Both the position numbers and the translations under genes were made by a program. From a bacterium (GTDB lineage: Bacteria; Zhuqueibacterota; Zhuqueibacteria; Zhuqueibacterales; Zhuqueibacteraceae): a stretch of DNA of 64,000 nt. Shown piece by piece: positions 55,359-64,000 of this stretch. How positions within the stretch are numbered: the stretch's first letter is position 1; the number at the start of each line of letters is the position of its first letter. Location of the stretch: positions 186,001 through 250,000 of the forward strand of contig JAKLJX010000007.1 of assembly GCA_023150945.1 (NCBI GenBank), written 5' to 3'. The notes under the pieces are model-generated. The model was not told the DNA's origin and did no database searches. It worked only from the letters and a program-made list of their open reading frames with translations.

Positions 55359-56429
55359 CTAGTTCGCCGCACTGCTGCCGCCCGCTTCCTCCGTCAAGAT
55401 GTTGCTCAGCGCCTTGGCCATAAAATCCACCAGCGCCACGACTTTGGAATAGTGCATGCGCGTCGGCCCCAGCACGCCGAGCGTGCCGGAAACGCCGCCG
55501 ATGTGATACGAGGTCGTGATCAAGCTGCAGTACTTGATCAGTTCTTCGCGATTCTCCTCGCCGATGGCGATCGACAAATCGCCCATGCTGTCATTCTGCT
55601 CGAAGAGATGAATCAAAATCTCCCGGCTTTCCAGCAGATTGAGCACATTGGAGAGCTTCTGCTGATCGGAGAACTCCGGCTGCGCCATGATGTTGTTGGT
55701 GCCGCCAAAATGGAAATTGCGATGGACCACTTGTTCGAGCTGTGGCGCCATCGAATTGGCGATGGTGAGCACCAACTCCGGGTTGGCGACGTTGAGGTCG
55801 CGCAGCCGGCCATCGAGCGTGCGCTTGATTTCCTGCAGGCTCAGGCCGTTCAGGCGCTCGTTGATCACTTCCGCAGTGCACTCCAACACTTCGCGCGAAA
55901 CTTCGGCATCCATCTTGAGCATGATCGTACGCACCAGGCCGGAGTTGATGGTCAACACCATCAACACCTTCTTGTCCGCAACCGGGACCAGCTCGATCTT
56001 GGTGAAAATGCCCTGAAAAAAGCGCGGCGACAGCACCACGCCGAGCTGGCTCGAGACGCGCGCCAGCACCTGCGAGGCGGCATCGAGAATGACGTCGACC
56101 TCTTTGGACACGCGCACGAGTTGCGCGGTGATCTTCTGCTTCTCCGGCTCCGAGAGCGCCTCGACGCCCATCAGCGAATCGACATAGAAACGGTAGCCCT
56201 TGTCCGTCGGCACGCGGCCCGCCGAGGTGTGCGGATGCGTCAGATAGCCGCGCTCTTCGAGATCGCCCATGACGTTGCGAATCGTGGCCGAGCTCAGAGT
56301 CATGCCGACTTTCTTGGCAATCATGCGGGAACCGACCGGCACCGCGCTGCGGATGAAATTCTCAACAATCAAGTTGAGAACCAAGCGCTCGCGCTCAGTC
56401 AGCGGCTCATGACTTTTGATCGCTTCCAT
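55359..56429 (-). CDS. hrcA: Heat-inducible transcription repressor HrcA
   Basis: 356 residues from ATG at 56429. HrcA represses chaperone genes by binding CIRCE elements. LTERERLVLNLIVENF, the winged helix with ATIRNVMGDLEERGYLTHPHTSAGRVPTDKGYRFYVD (in parts) and the C-terminal GVSGTLGVLGPTRMHYSKVVALV are diagnostic. The frame runs 49 codons further upstream without homology. I could find no CIRCE copy upstream of hrcA, so its targets are probably elsewhere, or it is regulated through the GTTACA repeats listed below. Confidence 0.96.
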   Translation of the reverse strand: MEAIKSHEPLTERERLVLNLIVENFIRSAVPVGSRMIAKKVGMTLSSATIRNVMGDLEERGYLTHPHTSAGRVPTDKGYRFYVDSLMGVEALSEPEKQKITAQLVRVSKEVDVILDAASQVLARVSSQLGVVLSPRFFQGIFTKIELVPVADKKVLMVLTINSGLVRTIMLKMDAEVSREVLECTAEVINERLNGLSLQEIKRTLDGRLRDLNVANPELVLTIANSMAPQLEQVVHRNFHFGGTNNIMAQPEFSDQQKLSNVLNLLESREILIHLFEQNDSMGDLSIAIGEENREELIKYCSLITTSYHIGGVSGTLGVLGPTRMHYSKVVALVDFMAKALSNILTEEAGGSSAAN

Positions 56430-56561
56430 TTGGAACGGATTCGATGATATTTTCAGGCATGAATGGCGGCGATGATCAACAAAATTCGAGTTTTGGCCGG
56501 TGAAGATACTACTTTTGCTTCCGCTAGTCAAGCAAAAATTCCCCCCGCCAACCAGCAGGAT

Positions 56562-56600
56562 GTTACAGAAAAACAATTCGTTGTAACAATTGGCGTTACA
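56562..56600. promoter_or_regulatory. GTTACA inverted repeats upstream of hrcA
   Basis: GTTACA at 56562, TGTAAC at 56582 and GTTACA at 56595 give two overlapping inverted repeats about 130-170 bp before the hrcA start. They may be operator half-sites for an unknown regulator of the hrcA-grpE-dnaJ operon. Confidence 0.4.
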
Positions 56601-56615
56601 TTTGCAGTCAAAAGC

Positions 56616-56655
56616 AAAAGGCCCTTGCGCACCGCGGTGCCCTCAAAGGCCTTTT
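56616..56655 (-). terminator. Terminator after the DUF309 gene
   Basis: AAAAGGC pairs with GCCTTTT-type sequence around an inner GCACCG/CGGTGC stem. On the minus strand it is followed by a T-rich stretch. It ends the ferredoxin/DUF309 transcript before hrcA. Confidence 0.6.
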
Positions 56656-56711
56656 CCAAACATTGCCCGCCGCCCTGTTATCCAAGGCAGAGCACCTCGC
56701 ATAGAATATTT

Positions 56712-57251
56712 TCACTGCGGAAATGCAGTGGCATCATCAGGCGCCGAAGCAGCCGGCAGCTCAGCCTGCCGGTGCCAGTGCAACGGCTGCAAGGATTGCT
56801 TCTCCCACGGCTCGCCACCCTCCGGCGTTGCCTCGAGAGCCTGCAGCAAAGCCTGCAAATACTCACGGAACGCCGCGAGCGCGAGGCCGGCGAAATCAGG
56901 CGGCGCCACCTCCAGTTTGACCAGCGCATTCTTGAGATGTTTGATCGCGCCGTGGCGAATGCCCCGGCGGATTTGATGGTGCGCGGCGGCCGCTTGAATC
57001 AAACCCTGCACGAAGAAGCGCCAGGCTTCCGGGTGGCGCTGCCAGATTTGCTCCCAGGCTTCGTGCGCTTCCCAATACTCGCCGGCGTTGAATAGCGCGA
57101 CACCGTGTGCGAGATCGGCGCGATCCTGCTCACTCAGCTTCGGCGTGAGCTGCGCGGCGTGCGGGGGCGCCGGCCGCAGGCGGTACCGGCTCGATGATTT
57201 CGCCGAGGACGGAGCGGATGGTCCACTCTTCGGCTTTGGGGTAGGCTTCAT
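56712..57251 (-). CDS. DUF309-domain protein
   Basis: About 179 residues if started at ATG 57251, which overlaps the ferredoxin gene by about 120 bp; a later non-ATG start is possible. Residues about 40-120 match DUF309: LFNAGEYWEAHEAWEQIW, WRFFVQGLIQAAAAHH and GAIKHLKNALVKLE. The family forms a small helical bundle; its conserved His and Glu residues suggest metal binding, but its role is not known. The C-terminal 30 residues (QSLQPLHWHRQAEL) are unlike the family. Confidence 0.75.
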   Translation of the reverse strand: MKPTPKPKSGPSAPSSAKSSSRYRLRPAPPHAAQLTPKLSEQDRADLAHGVALFNAGEYWEAHEAWEQIWQRHPEAWRFFVQGLIQAAAAHHQIRRGIRHGAIKHLKNALVKLEVAPPDFAGLALAAFREYLQALLQALEATPEGGEPWEKQSLQPLHWHRQAELPAASAPDDATAFPQ

Positions 57252-57522
57252 TGAAATCCAGCATCGCGATGGTTTCCCACGGGCAATACTTCGCGCACAA
57301 GGTGCAACCGATGCAGCGGGTGAGATCCACTTCGACGAGCTTGTGCACGGTGGGATTGTCCGGATCCGGTCCGGGCACCACCACGATGCAATCAGGCGGG
57401 CAAAAATCAATGCACACCATGCAGCCGGTGCAGCCGGCTTGATTGATCACCGCGAGCTGCTTCGGCCGCCGCGTCTTGCGCAACTGAATCGGCTTGTCGT
57501 ACTTGGGATCTTTCAGCGCCAT
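57130..57522 (-). CDS. 2[4Fe-4S] ferredoxin-type electron carrier
   Basis: 130 residues from ATG at 57522 with AGGAG upstream. Two clusters are clear: CTGCMVCIDFCPPDC and CIGCTLCAKYCPW, each CxxCxxCxxxCP, with VVVPGPDP between. It should carry electrons in the cytoplasm. The extra 45 C-terminal residues (EEWTIRSVLGEI, Ala/Pro-rich end) are not part of the classical fold. It resembles ferredoxin-like subunits of oxidoreductases, but no partner is adjacent. It is co-transcribed with DUF309. Confidence 0.9.
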   Translation of the reverse strand: MALKDPKYDKPIQLRKTRRPKQLAVINQAGCTGCMVCIDFCPPDCIVVVPGPDPDNPTVHKLVEVDLTRCIGCTLCAKYCPWETIAMLDFNEAYPKAEEWTIRSVLGEIIEPVPPAAGAPARRAAHAEAE

Positions 57523-57647
57523 GAATGCTCCTGCCGTGAGGGTGAGCGTCTCAGCCCGTTGACCGGGCGCCGGCAAAACAAGTGAACCGCAATCTAAAAT
57601 TCCCCCACAGAAATGCAATTCGTTTTTTGCGCAACGGCGCGACCGGC

Positions 57648-58364
57648 TCAGGCCATGGCGCGGCGCCTGGCTTCGGTGAGAATCTCCGTCGTGGCGGTGG
57701 CACCCACTCGCGTGACACCCAAGCCGCGCACGCGCAGCAAATCCTCCAGCGTCCTGATACCGCCCGCAGCTTTGATTCCCACGGTGGACGGGCAATGCGC
57801 CCGCATCAGGCGCAGATGCCGATCAGTCGCGCCGTGATATGCGTACATGCCGTTCGCCTGCTTGACGAAACCGTAGCCGGTCGACGTCTTCACGAAATCG
57901 ACCCGGTGCGCAGAACAAATCTCGCAAAGCTTGATGATGTGCCGGTCCTGGAGATAATCATTCTCAAAAATGATTTTCAGAATGCCGCGCTGTCCGGCCG
58001 TCAGCTCGCGGGCCGCGGCAATTTCCGTTGCGAGATAATCCCAGTCATCGCCCAGCACTTTGCCGATATTGACCACCAGATCAATCTCCGTCGCCCCGCA
58101 CGCCATCACTTCCTCGATTTCCGCCAGCTTGATGCGCACCGGACTGTTGCCGTGCGGAAAGGCCACCACGGTGCAAACCGCCACGGTGGAATCGCGCAAA
58201 ATGCCGGCAGCCTGCCCAACGAAACAAGGCTTCACGCACGCGGCCGCAACGCCATATGCTTTGGCCAGCTCGCAACCCGCCGCCATTTTGGCATCGGTCA
58301 AAGTGGGATGAAGCAGCGAATGATCGATCATCTTCGCCAACGCTGCCGGGGAGAGGTTGTTCAT
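57648..58364 (-). CDS. deoC: Deoxyribose-phosphate aldolase
   Basis: 238 residues from ATG at 58364. It splits 2-deoxyribose 5-phosphate to acetaldehyde and glyceraldehyde 3-phosphate. The class I aldolase pattern is KMIDHSLLHPTLTD, VAFPHGNSP, GATEIDLVVNIG, the Schiff-base lysine in VKTSTGYG and the second catalytic Lys in VGIKAAGGIRT. The length matches the short bacterial forms (220-250). It is on the same strand as its neighbours and probably transcribed alone. Confidence 0.95.
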   Translation of the reverse strand: MNNLSPAALAKMIDHSLLHPTLTDAKMAAGCELAKAYGVAAACVKPCFVGQAAGILRDSTVAVCTVVAFPHGNSPVRIKLAEIEEVMACGATEIDLVVNIGKVLGDDWDYLATEIAAARELTAGQRGILKIIFENDYLQDRHIIKLCEICSAHRVDFVKTSTGYGFVKQANGMYAYHGATDRHLRLMRAHCPSTVGIKAAGGIRTLEDLLRVRGLGVTRVGATATTEILTEARRRAMA

Positions 58365-58555
58365 GGCAAACACTGTGCAAGTAAGTCGTCCATCGAAGTT
58401 CCAGCCTATTGATGAAAAGTTTGCTGCAGCGGCCCGGCCGTTGCGGCAAACGCCTCAACGATTCCGCGCTGCTTGAAGTTTGGGCGAATTCCAATTCCCC
58501 GCCGTGCCGGTAACGTGACTGATGATTTCAATCCCAAACCGGTTTCACAAAATGA

Positions 58556-58596
58556 GAGAGCACGGACAACAGCCGGGTAGGCGTTTCCGTGCTCTC
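58556..58596 (-). terminator. Rho-independent terminator after enolase
   Basis: GAGAGCACGGA pairs perfectly with TCCGTGCTCTC across a 19-base loop, followed by TCATTTTG on the minus strand. It lies about 30 bp past the enolase stop. Confidence 0.75.
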
Positions 58597-58624
58597 ATTG
58601 CTGCAAACCGGCTGTGCAGGAAGG

Positions 58625-60037
<1,413 letters not shown>

Positions 60038-60144
60038 TCAACACTGGCTCATGCGGCCGGAAGAGCTTTTCACGCGGATCGGTGCCGGCAGATTGAATGG
60101 TGCTGATTCTCCGGCTTGCAGGCCTCACGATCGCTGTCTTTCCA

Positions 60145-60876
60145 CTATTTCCGGCGGATTCTCGCATACGCCAAAGCATGCGCAGTCAATGACGCTGCAA
60201 AGTTACGAAATCCTACCTCTGCAGAGGGTTCGCTGTACGCTCCCCGCAGACCATCTTTTGCGTTGGATAATAAAAGACAGGCTGCGTCGTAGAGCCGTTC
60301 TCGAACAAGCTTCTCACAAAGGATGCGGTAGCGCTCGGCGTATGAGGTGCCGTGGAACTCTCGGAATACTGGGAAGTGCGGTTGTTGCAGGCTGACCGGA
60401 GTCCTGGATTTCGGCGAGTCCTCGAGCAACATAAAGTAACCGGTCCAGGGGCGCGGTGAGCCTGTGAATGCTCCCTGCCGGTAAGCCAGGAGTAGATCAG
60501 TTGCGCTGCCGATCGCCTCTTCAGTTCGATTATTGAAGTTGTTACCGAATGAACCGATCTGCGATTTGAACTCCACGACCGCCAGAAGTGTGCCGTCCAC
60601 CAGAGCAACGAGGTCCCATTCCTTTGCGGGCCGAAACCAGCCTGGGACAATTTTGTGTTTCTTGCCAACGTGAATGGCTTCCGCAGGCAGTTCGCTGTCC
60701 TTCAACAAGCCGGCCATGAGCTGGACAAAGCCATCAATATGCTTGCCGCCGGTTACTGCGCTACGGTTGCCGTAGTCCTTCTGACCTGTCTTGTGTCCTT
60801 GTGCCATTGCCTGCCTCTGGCGCGTCTCCCAGAACTGACGAACGGCAGCCCGAACTTTGCTGTCCAGACGATCCAT
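60145..60876 (-). CDS. PaeR7I/XhoI-type restriction endonuclease
   Basis: 243 residues from ATG at 60876 (GAGG upstream), 8 bp after the methyltransferase stop; PaeR7I has about 246. The pattern KEWDLVALVDGTLLAVVEFKS (in parts) contains the PD-(D/E)XK core, with Asp of EWDLV and the EFK triad. FGNNFNNRTEEAIGSATDLL, RPWTGYFMLLEDSPKS and ERYRILCEKLVRERLYDAA match the PaeR7I/XhoI family, which cuts CTCGAG. Specificity here is inferred from resemblance only. It pairs with the adjacent methyltransferase. The longer frame to 60966 overlaps the methyltransferase and is rejected. Confidence 0.85.
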   Translation of the reverse strand: MDRLDSKVRAAVRQFWETRQRQAMAQGHKTGQKDYGNRSAVTGGKHIDGFVQLMAGLLKDSELPAEAIHVGKKHKIVPGWFRPAKEWDLVALVDGTLLAVVEFKSQIGSFGNNFNNRTEEAIGSATDLLLAYRQGAFTGSPRPWTGYFMLLEDSPKSRTPVSLQQPHFPVFREFHGTSYAERYRILCEKLVRERLYDAACLLLSNAKDGLRGAYSEPSAEVGFRNFAASLTAHALAYARIRRK

Positions 60877-60884
60877 GCCGGCCT

Positions 60885-61952
60885 CTATTCCCGATGAAAA
60901 TTGAGCGTCACCTCGCTGAAAAGACTCTGCGTCGCTTGCTCGATCAAGCCGGAGGCCATTCGCCAATAGTGGGGATCAACCTCGACGCCAATGCTATTGC
61001 GACCGCAGCGCGCTGCCGCGATGTTGGTCGTGCCCGTTCCCATGAATGGGTCGAGCACCGTATCACCAACAAAGCTGAACATTCGAATCAGCCTCTCCGC
61101 CAGCTCGATTGGATAGGGTGCGGGATGGTTCCTGGTTGACGCACCCGGCACATCATCCCAAATCAGCCGGAACCACTTTTGATAGTTTTTCTCAGGAATG
61201 ACACTCATGACGCGCGTCGCCAGCGACGGGCTTCGGTATCCTCCCGGCTTCCGCTGCATCAAGATGTATTCAACGTCATTCTTGATGACCGCGTTGGGTT
61301 CGTATGGCTTCCCCAGGAAGCCAGAGCCATTCTCGACTTCATATGCGGCGTTGGCGATCTTGTGCCAGAAAATGCCCTGCAGGTTGTCAAACCCAAGCTT
61401 TCGGCAATGCTCCTGGATGGAAGCGTGGAGCGGAACGACCGTGTGCCGGCCTTTGTTCCGCCGCCGGGACAGGCAAACATCACCAACCACGATGATGAGC
61501 CGGCCCCCGGGCACCAAGGCTCGGTAACAATGGGACCAAACGTAGTCAAGCTCTGTCAAAAACTCCTCATAGTCTGCTACCTCACCGAGTTGACCATTTG
61601 ATTTTCTGTATTCTTTGAGTGTCCAGTACGGTGGAGAACAGATCACAAGATGAACACTCTCCGGATCGAGGAAATCCATATATCGTGAATCCCGCAAACA
61701 GAGGTCATGCTGGCTCGGAACACGTGCGAGCGACTCATCGATCAACTTCGTCAGGCTCTGATCCTTGGCAATACGAGGCAGCGCAGTCTGATGGTCACCG
61801 GCAATATCACCGATCTCCCCGGGGACATACCGCGCCAGGTCTTGTTCATCCTTGCTTAACTGCCGGGTTCGCACCGGCGTCACACCTGTCGGCGACCGGC
61901 CAGACAAATCCACTGCCTTTGTCAATATTGCCTCTTCAACCTTAGGTCGCAT
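60885..61952 (-). CDS. DNA methyltransferase (N4-cytosine / N6-adenine), beta-class
   Basis: 355 residues from ATG at 61952 with AGGA upstream. The catalytic motif IV is ICSPPYWTLKEY near residue 120, and the SAM motif DPFMGTGTTNIAAARCG lies near the C-terminus, so motif order is permuted (IV before I), as in beta-class amino-methyltransferases. SPPY is usual for N4-cytosine enzymes but also occurs in N6-adenine enzymes. The N-terminal 80 residues (DLARYVPGEIGDIAGD) are of unknown role. It protects the same site as the adjacent nuclease. The start of pyk's coding end is 77 bp away. Confidence 0.9.
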   Translation of the reverse strand: MRPKVEEAILTKAVDLSGRSPTGVTPVRTRQLSKDEQDLARYVPGEIGDIAGDHQTALPRIAKDQSLTKLIDESLARVPSQHDLCLRDSRYMDFLDPESVHLVICSPPYWTLKEYRKSNGQLGEVADYEEFLTELDYVWSHCYRALVPGGRLIIVVGDVCLSRRRNKGRHTVVPLHASIQEHCRKLGFDNLQGIFWHKIANAAYEVENGSGFLGKPYEPNAVIKNDVEYILMQRKPGGYRSPSLATRVMSVIPEKNYQKWFRLIWDDVPGASTRNHPAPYPIELAERLIRMFSFVGDTVLDPFMGTGTTNIAAARCGRNSIGVEVDPHYWRMASGLIEQATQSLFSEVTLNFHRE

Positions 61953-62029
61953 TGGGAATCCTGTTCTCGTGATTCCATTCACATCGGTTTGCGGCACCAG
62001 TAAACCGGCGGCCTCGTACCCGCCTGCCC

Positions 62030-63451
62030 CTACTCCACCACTTCCACCTTCAACAGATTCGTTTTGCTGGTCGCACCCGGCGGCAGGCCGGCGGCAATCA
62101 CCACCTTCTCGCCCGGCTGGACCAGGCCGTGCGCCAGCGCGATTTCCTTGCACTTCTCGATCAACGCGTCGGTGTGCTCATATTCTCGCTCGAGAAAGAC
62201 GGGATAAACACCCCACACCTGCGCCAATTGCCGGGCGGTGGCCAGCACCGGACTGATCGCAATGATCGGCACCGCGGGCCGGTAACGCGCGATCATGCGC
62301 GCGGTCGCGCCCGATTGCGTCGGCGTGAGAATGGCCGCCACCTTCAAATCCGCGGCGATGGCCGCCACCGCGTGGCTGATCGCCGCCGGCACCGTCACTT
62401 CGCCGCGCGTGCGTTCCACCGGCAGCCAGTTCTTGACGGCCAGACGCGTTTCCGCGGCGCGCAGAATACGATCCATCACCCGCACCGTCTCCAGCGGATA
62501 CTCGCCCACGGCCGTCTCCTCCGAAAGCATGACGGCATCGGTGCCATCGAACACGGCATTGGCCACGTCGGCCGCTTCGGCGCGCGTGGGGCGGGGACTC
62601 TCGACCATGGACTTCAACATCTGCGTGGCGGTGATCACCGGCTTGCCGAGCTGGTTGCATTTCTCGATCAGATTCTTCTGCACCAGCGGCACGCGCTCGA
62701 GCGCGGTTTCCACCGCCAAGTCGCCGCGCGCCACCATCAAGCCGTCACTCACCGCGATGATCGCTTCGATGTTCTCCAGCGCTTCGTGCTTTTCGATCTT
62801 GGCGATGATTGGAACAACGCGGCCGCATTGCTGCATCAGCTCACGCAACTCCTCAATGTCGGCCGCCTGCCGCACGAAAGACATTGCCACGCAATCGACT
62901 CCGGCTTGCAGGCCGAAGCGCAAATCGTCCTTGTCCTTCTGCGTCAAGCCGCGCACGCGCAACGAGCGTTTGGGCAGATTGATGCCCTTGTGGGAAGTCA
63001 GCCGGCCGCCGTTGATGACGCGGCAGGTGATGTCATGCCGATCGGCCTGCAACACGCGCAGCTCGAGGGCGCCGTCGGCGAGCAAAATCGCGTCACCCAC
63101 CTGCACCTGTTCCGGCAGGTCCGCCAGCGAAATCGCGACTTCCCGCTCGTCGCCGCTAACGGTGCGGTTGGTGAGCGTGAAGGTTGCACCTTCCTGCAGC
63201 GTCACCGGCGCGGCCAGCGCGCCGATGCGGATCTTCGGGCCGGCCAGGTCTTGCAGAATCGCCACCGGCTGCCGGCCGGCGCCGGCGGCGGCGCGAATCA
63301 AACTGATGCGCTGTTGATGGCCGTCATGATCGCCATGCGAAAAATTCAAGCGCGCCACGTTCATGCCGGCCTCGATCAAGCCGGCGATCTGTTCCGCCGT
63401 TGCACTCGCCGGACCAATTGTGCACACAATCTTCGTTCGCCGCAGAATCAC
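62030..63451 (-). CDS. pyk: Pyruvate kinase
   Basis: 473 residues from GTG at 63451 with AGAAGGTGA upstream. It converts phosphoenolpyruvate and ADP to pyruvate and ATP. RRTKIVCTIGPAS, ARLNFSHGDHDGHQ, the catalytic Lys in PIIAKIEKHEALEN, RGDLAVE and DGTDAVMLSEETAVGEYP are present, with a complete B domain and C-terminal domain. The length is normal for the bacterial short form. It lies between the restriction system and an alkaline phosphatase, all on the minus strand. Confidence 0.98.
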   Translation of the reverse strand: MILRRTKIVCTIGPASATAEQIAGLIEAGMNVARLNFSHGDHDGHQQRISLIRAAAGAGRQPVAILQDLAGPKIRIGALAAPVTLQEGATFTLTNRTVSGDEREVAISLADLPEQVQVGDAILLADGALELRVLQADRHDITCRVINGGRLTSHKGINLPKRSLRVRGLTQKDKDDLRFGLQAGVDCVAMSFVRQAADIEELRELMQQCGRVVPIIAKIEKHEALENIEAIIAVSDGLMVARGDLAVETALERVPLVQKNLIEKCNQLGKPVITATQMLKSMVESPRPTRAEAADVANAVFDGTDAVMLSEETAVGEYPLETVRVMDRILRAAETRLAVKNWLPVERTRGEVTVPAAISHAVAAIAADLKVAAILTPTQSGATARMIARYRPAVPIIAISPVLATARQLAQVWGVYPVFLEREYEHTDALIEKCKEIALAHGLVQPGEKVVIAAGLPPGATSKTNLLKVEVVE

Positions 63452-63565
63452 GGTATTTCACCTTCTGCAATTTCCACCACCATTGCCGGCAAGCTCGCGC
63501 AACCAACCAACTCGCCCGCAGCCGCCGGGTGCCCTGCTGCGCATTGTCGCCGCCAGCCTAACCGG

Positions 63566-64000
63566 CTATTGCGTCACGAACTCAATCAGTTTCTTCCCCA
63601 CAAAAGTATTGTCGTGAATGCCGCCAAACGCCGCGCTGCCCGGGCCAAAGGCGAAGATCGGCACCATCACACCGGAATGGCCGCCGGTGGTAAAGGCGGT
63701 CTTGGTGACTTTCTTCTCGCTGATCGAACCGTCCAGCAGAGTGTAGCCGCCCGTCTCATGATCGGCCGTCACGACGACGAGGGTTTCCTTGTTGCTTTTG
63801 GCAAACTCCAGCCCGGCGCCGATGGCGTCATCGAAATCCACCATCTCCATGACGACGCCTTCACTGTCATTGTCGTGGCTGCTCCAGTCGATTTGCGAGC
63901 CTTCCACCATCAGAAAAAAGCCGTTGCGATTTTGCGAGAGGATGGCGATCGCTTTGCGGGTCATCGCGGGCAGCGTGACTTCGCGCTTGTCCGCTTTGGG
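63566..64000 (-). CDS. Alkaline phosphatase, C-terminal part (5' end outside window)
   Basis: 144 codons plus stop; the frame is open to the right edge, so the N-terminus is missing. The PhoA-type active site is visible: EGSQIDWSSHDNDSEG with the Zn-binding Asp and His, VVVTADHETGGYTLL with the Asp-His pair and FTTGGHSGVMVPIFAFGP with the third His ligand. It hydrolyses phosphomonoesters, normally in the periplasm. Signal peptide and catalytic Ser lie outside the window. No Pho-box can be judged. Confidence 0.93.
   Translation of the reverse strand, partial: PKADKREVTLPAMTRKAIAILSQNRNGFFLMVEGSQIDWSSHDNDSEGVVMEMVDFDDAIGAGLEFAKSNKETLVVVTADHETGGYTLLDGSISEKKVTKTAFTTGGHSGVMVPIFAFGPGSAAFGGIHDNTFVGKKLIEFVTQ

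Noticed and set aside
56430-56600. CIRCE element upstream of hrcA
   Set aside because: I searched by eye for TTAGCACTC with a nine-base gap to GAGTGCTAA and found no match; only the GTTACA repeats are present.

Overview
This 64 kb window is GC-rich bacterial chromosomal DNA (roughly 60% G+C by eye) from a member of the Fibrobacterota-Chlorobiota-Bacteroidota (FCB) side of the tree, most like candidate lineages such as KSB1 or Calditrichota. The evidence is a secreted protein ending in a type IX secretion (T9SS)-style NYPNPF sorting domain, a giant secreted protein ending in a related FlgD-like domain, a PorV/PorQ-like barrel protein, a TonB receptor with a carboxypeptidase-like regulatory domain, and good Shine-Dalgarno sites. 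The taxonomic placement is inference. I found no rRNA, tRNA or CRISPR array.

Layout. Nearly all housekeeping and surface genes read on the minus strand. From the left: a metallophosphoesterase and a di-haem cytochrome lipoprotein (1-3870), a membrane protein, a TonB receptor, a SnoaL-like protein, then a short plus-strand accessory island (7899-8770) with two antitoxin-like genes, a nonsense-broken YoeB toxin and a TIR-domain remnant. PPK2, an Uma2-family nuclease, an amidohydrolase fused to a TolB-like propeller and a Gfo/Idh/MocA oxidoreductase follow. A second plus-strand island (15190-17916) has a frameshifted BrnT toxin with an intact BrnA antitoxin, a small unknown gene and a CsgG-domain secreted protein. 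Next come a small outer-membrane protein and isocitrate dehydrogenase with a palindrome-rich 3' region.

The most unusual part is 20.7-42.7 kb. A STAS-domain protein sits beside a 1,264-residue protein joining an RsbW-like kinase, a membrane sensor, a PP2C phosphatase, two helix-turn-helix-like domains and TPRs. Both proteins appear to share one winged-helix-like domain. Upstream lie a PorV-like barrel fused to TPRs, a repeat-built secreted protein of about 4,826 residues (a 14.5 kb gene), and a small secreted protein that resembles the giant protein's N-terminal domain.

The right part is mostly core metabolism and information processing: a TPR protein, an FmdB zinc ribbon, a T9SS-type secreted protein with a decayed sorting domain next to it, an aminotransferase, pta, coaD, rsmD, PilN-like and PilM-like genes, ComEA, dnaJ, grpE, hrcA, a DUF309 protein, a ferredoxin, deoC, enolase and pyruvate kinase. 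A PaeR7I/XhoI-like restriction-modification pair lies between enolase and pyruvate kinase. A truncated alkaline phosphatase ends the window.

How the genes may work together: eno, pyk, icd, pta, deoC and coaD serve central carbon and CoA metabolism. hrcA-grpE-dnaJ is a heat-shock block. PilM and PilN-like proteins with ComEA suggest pili or DNA uptake. The 20.7-42.7 kb block combines a membrane-linked signalling switch with very large surface proteins, but a functional link between them is only suggested by position.
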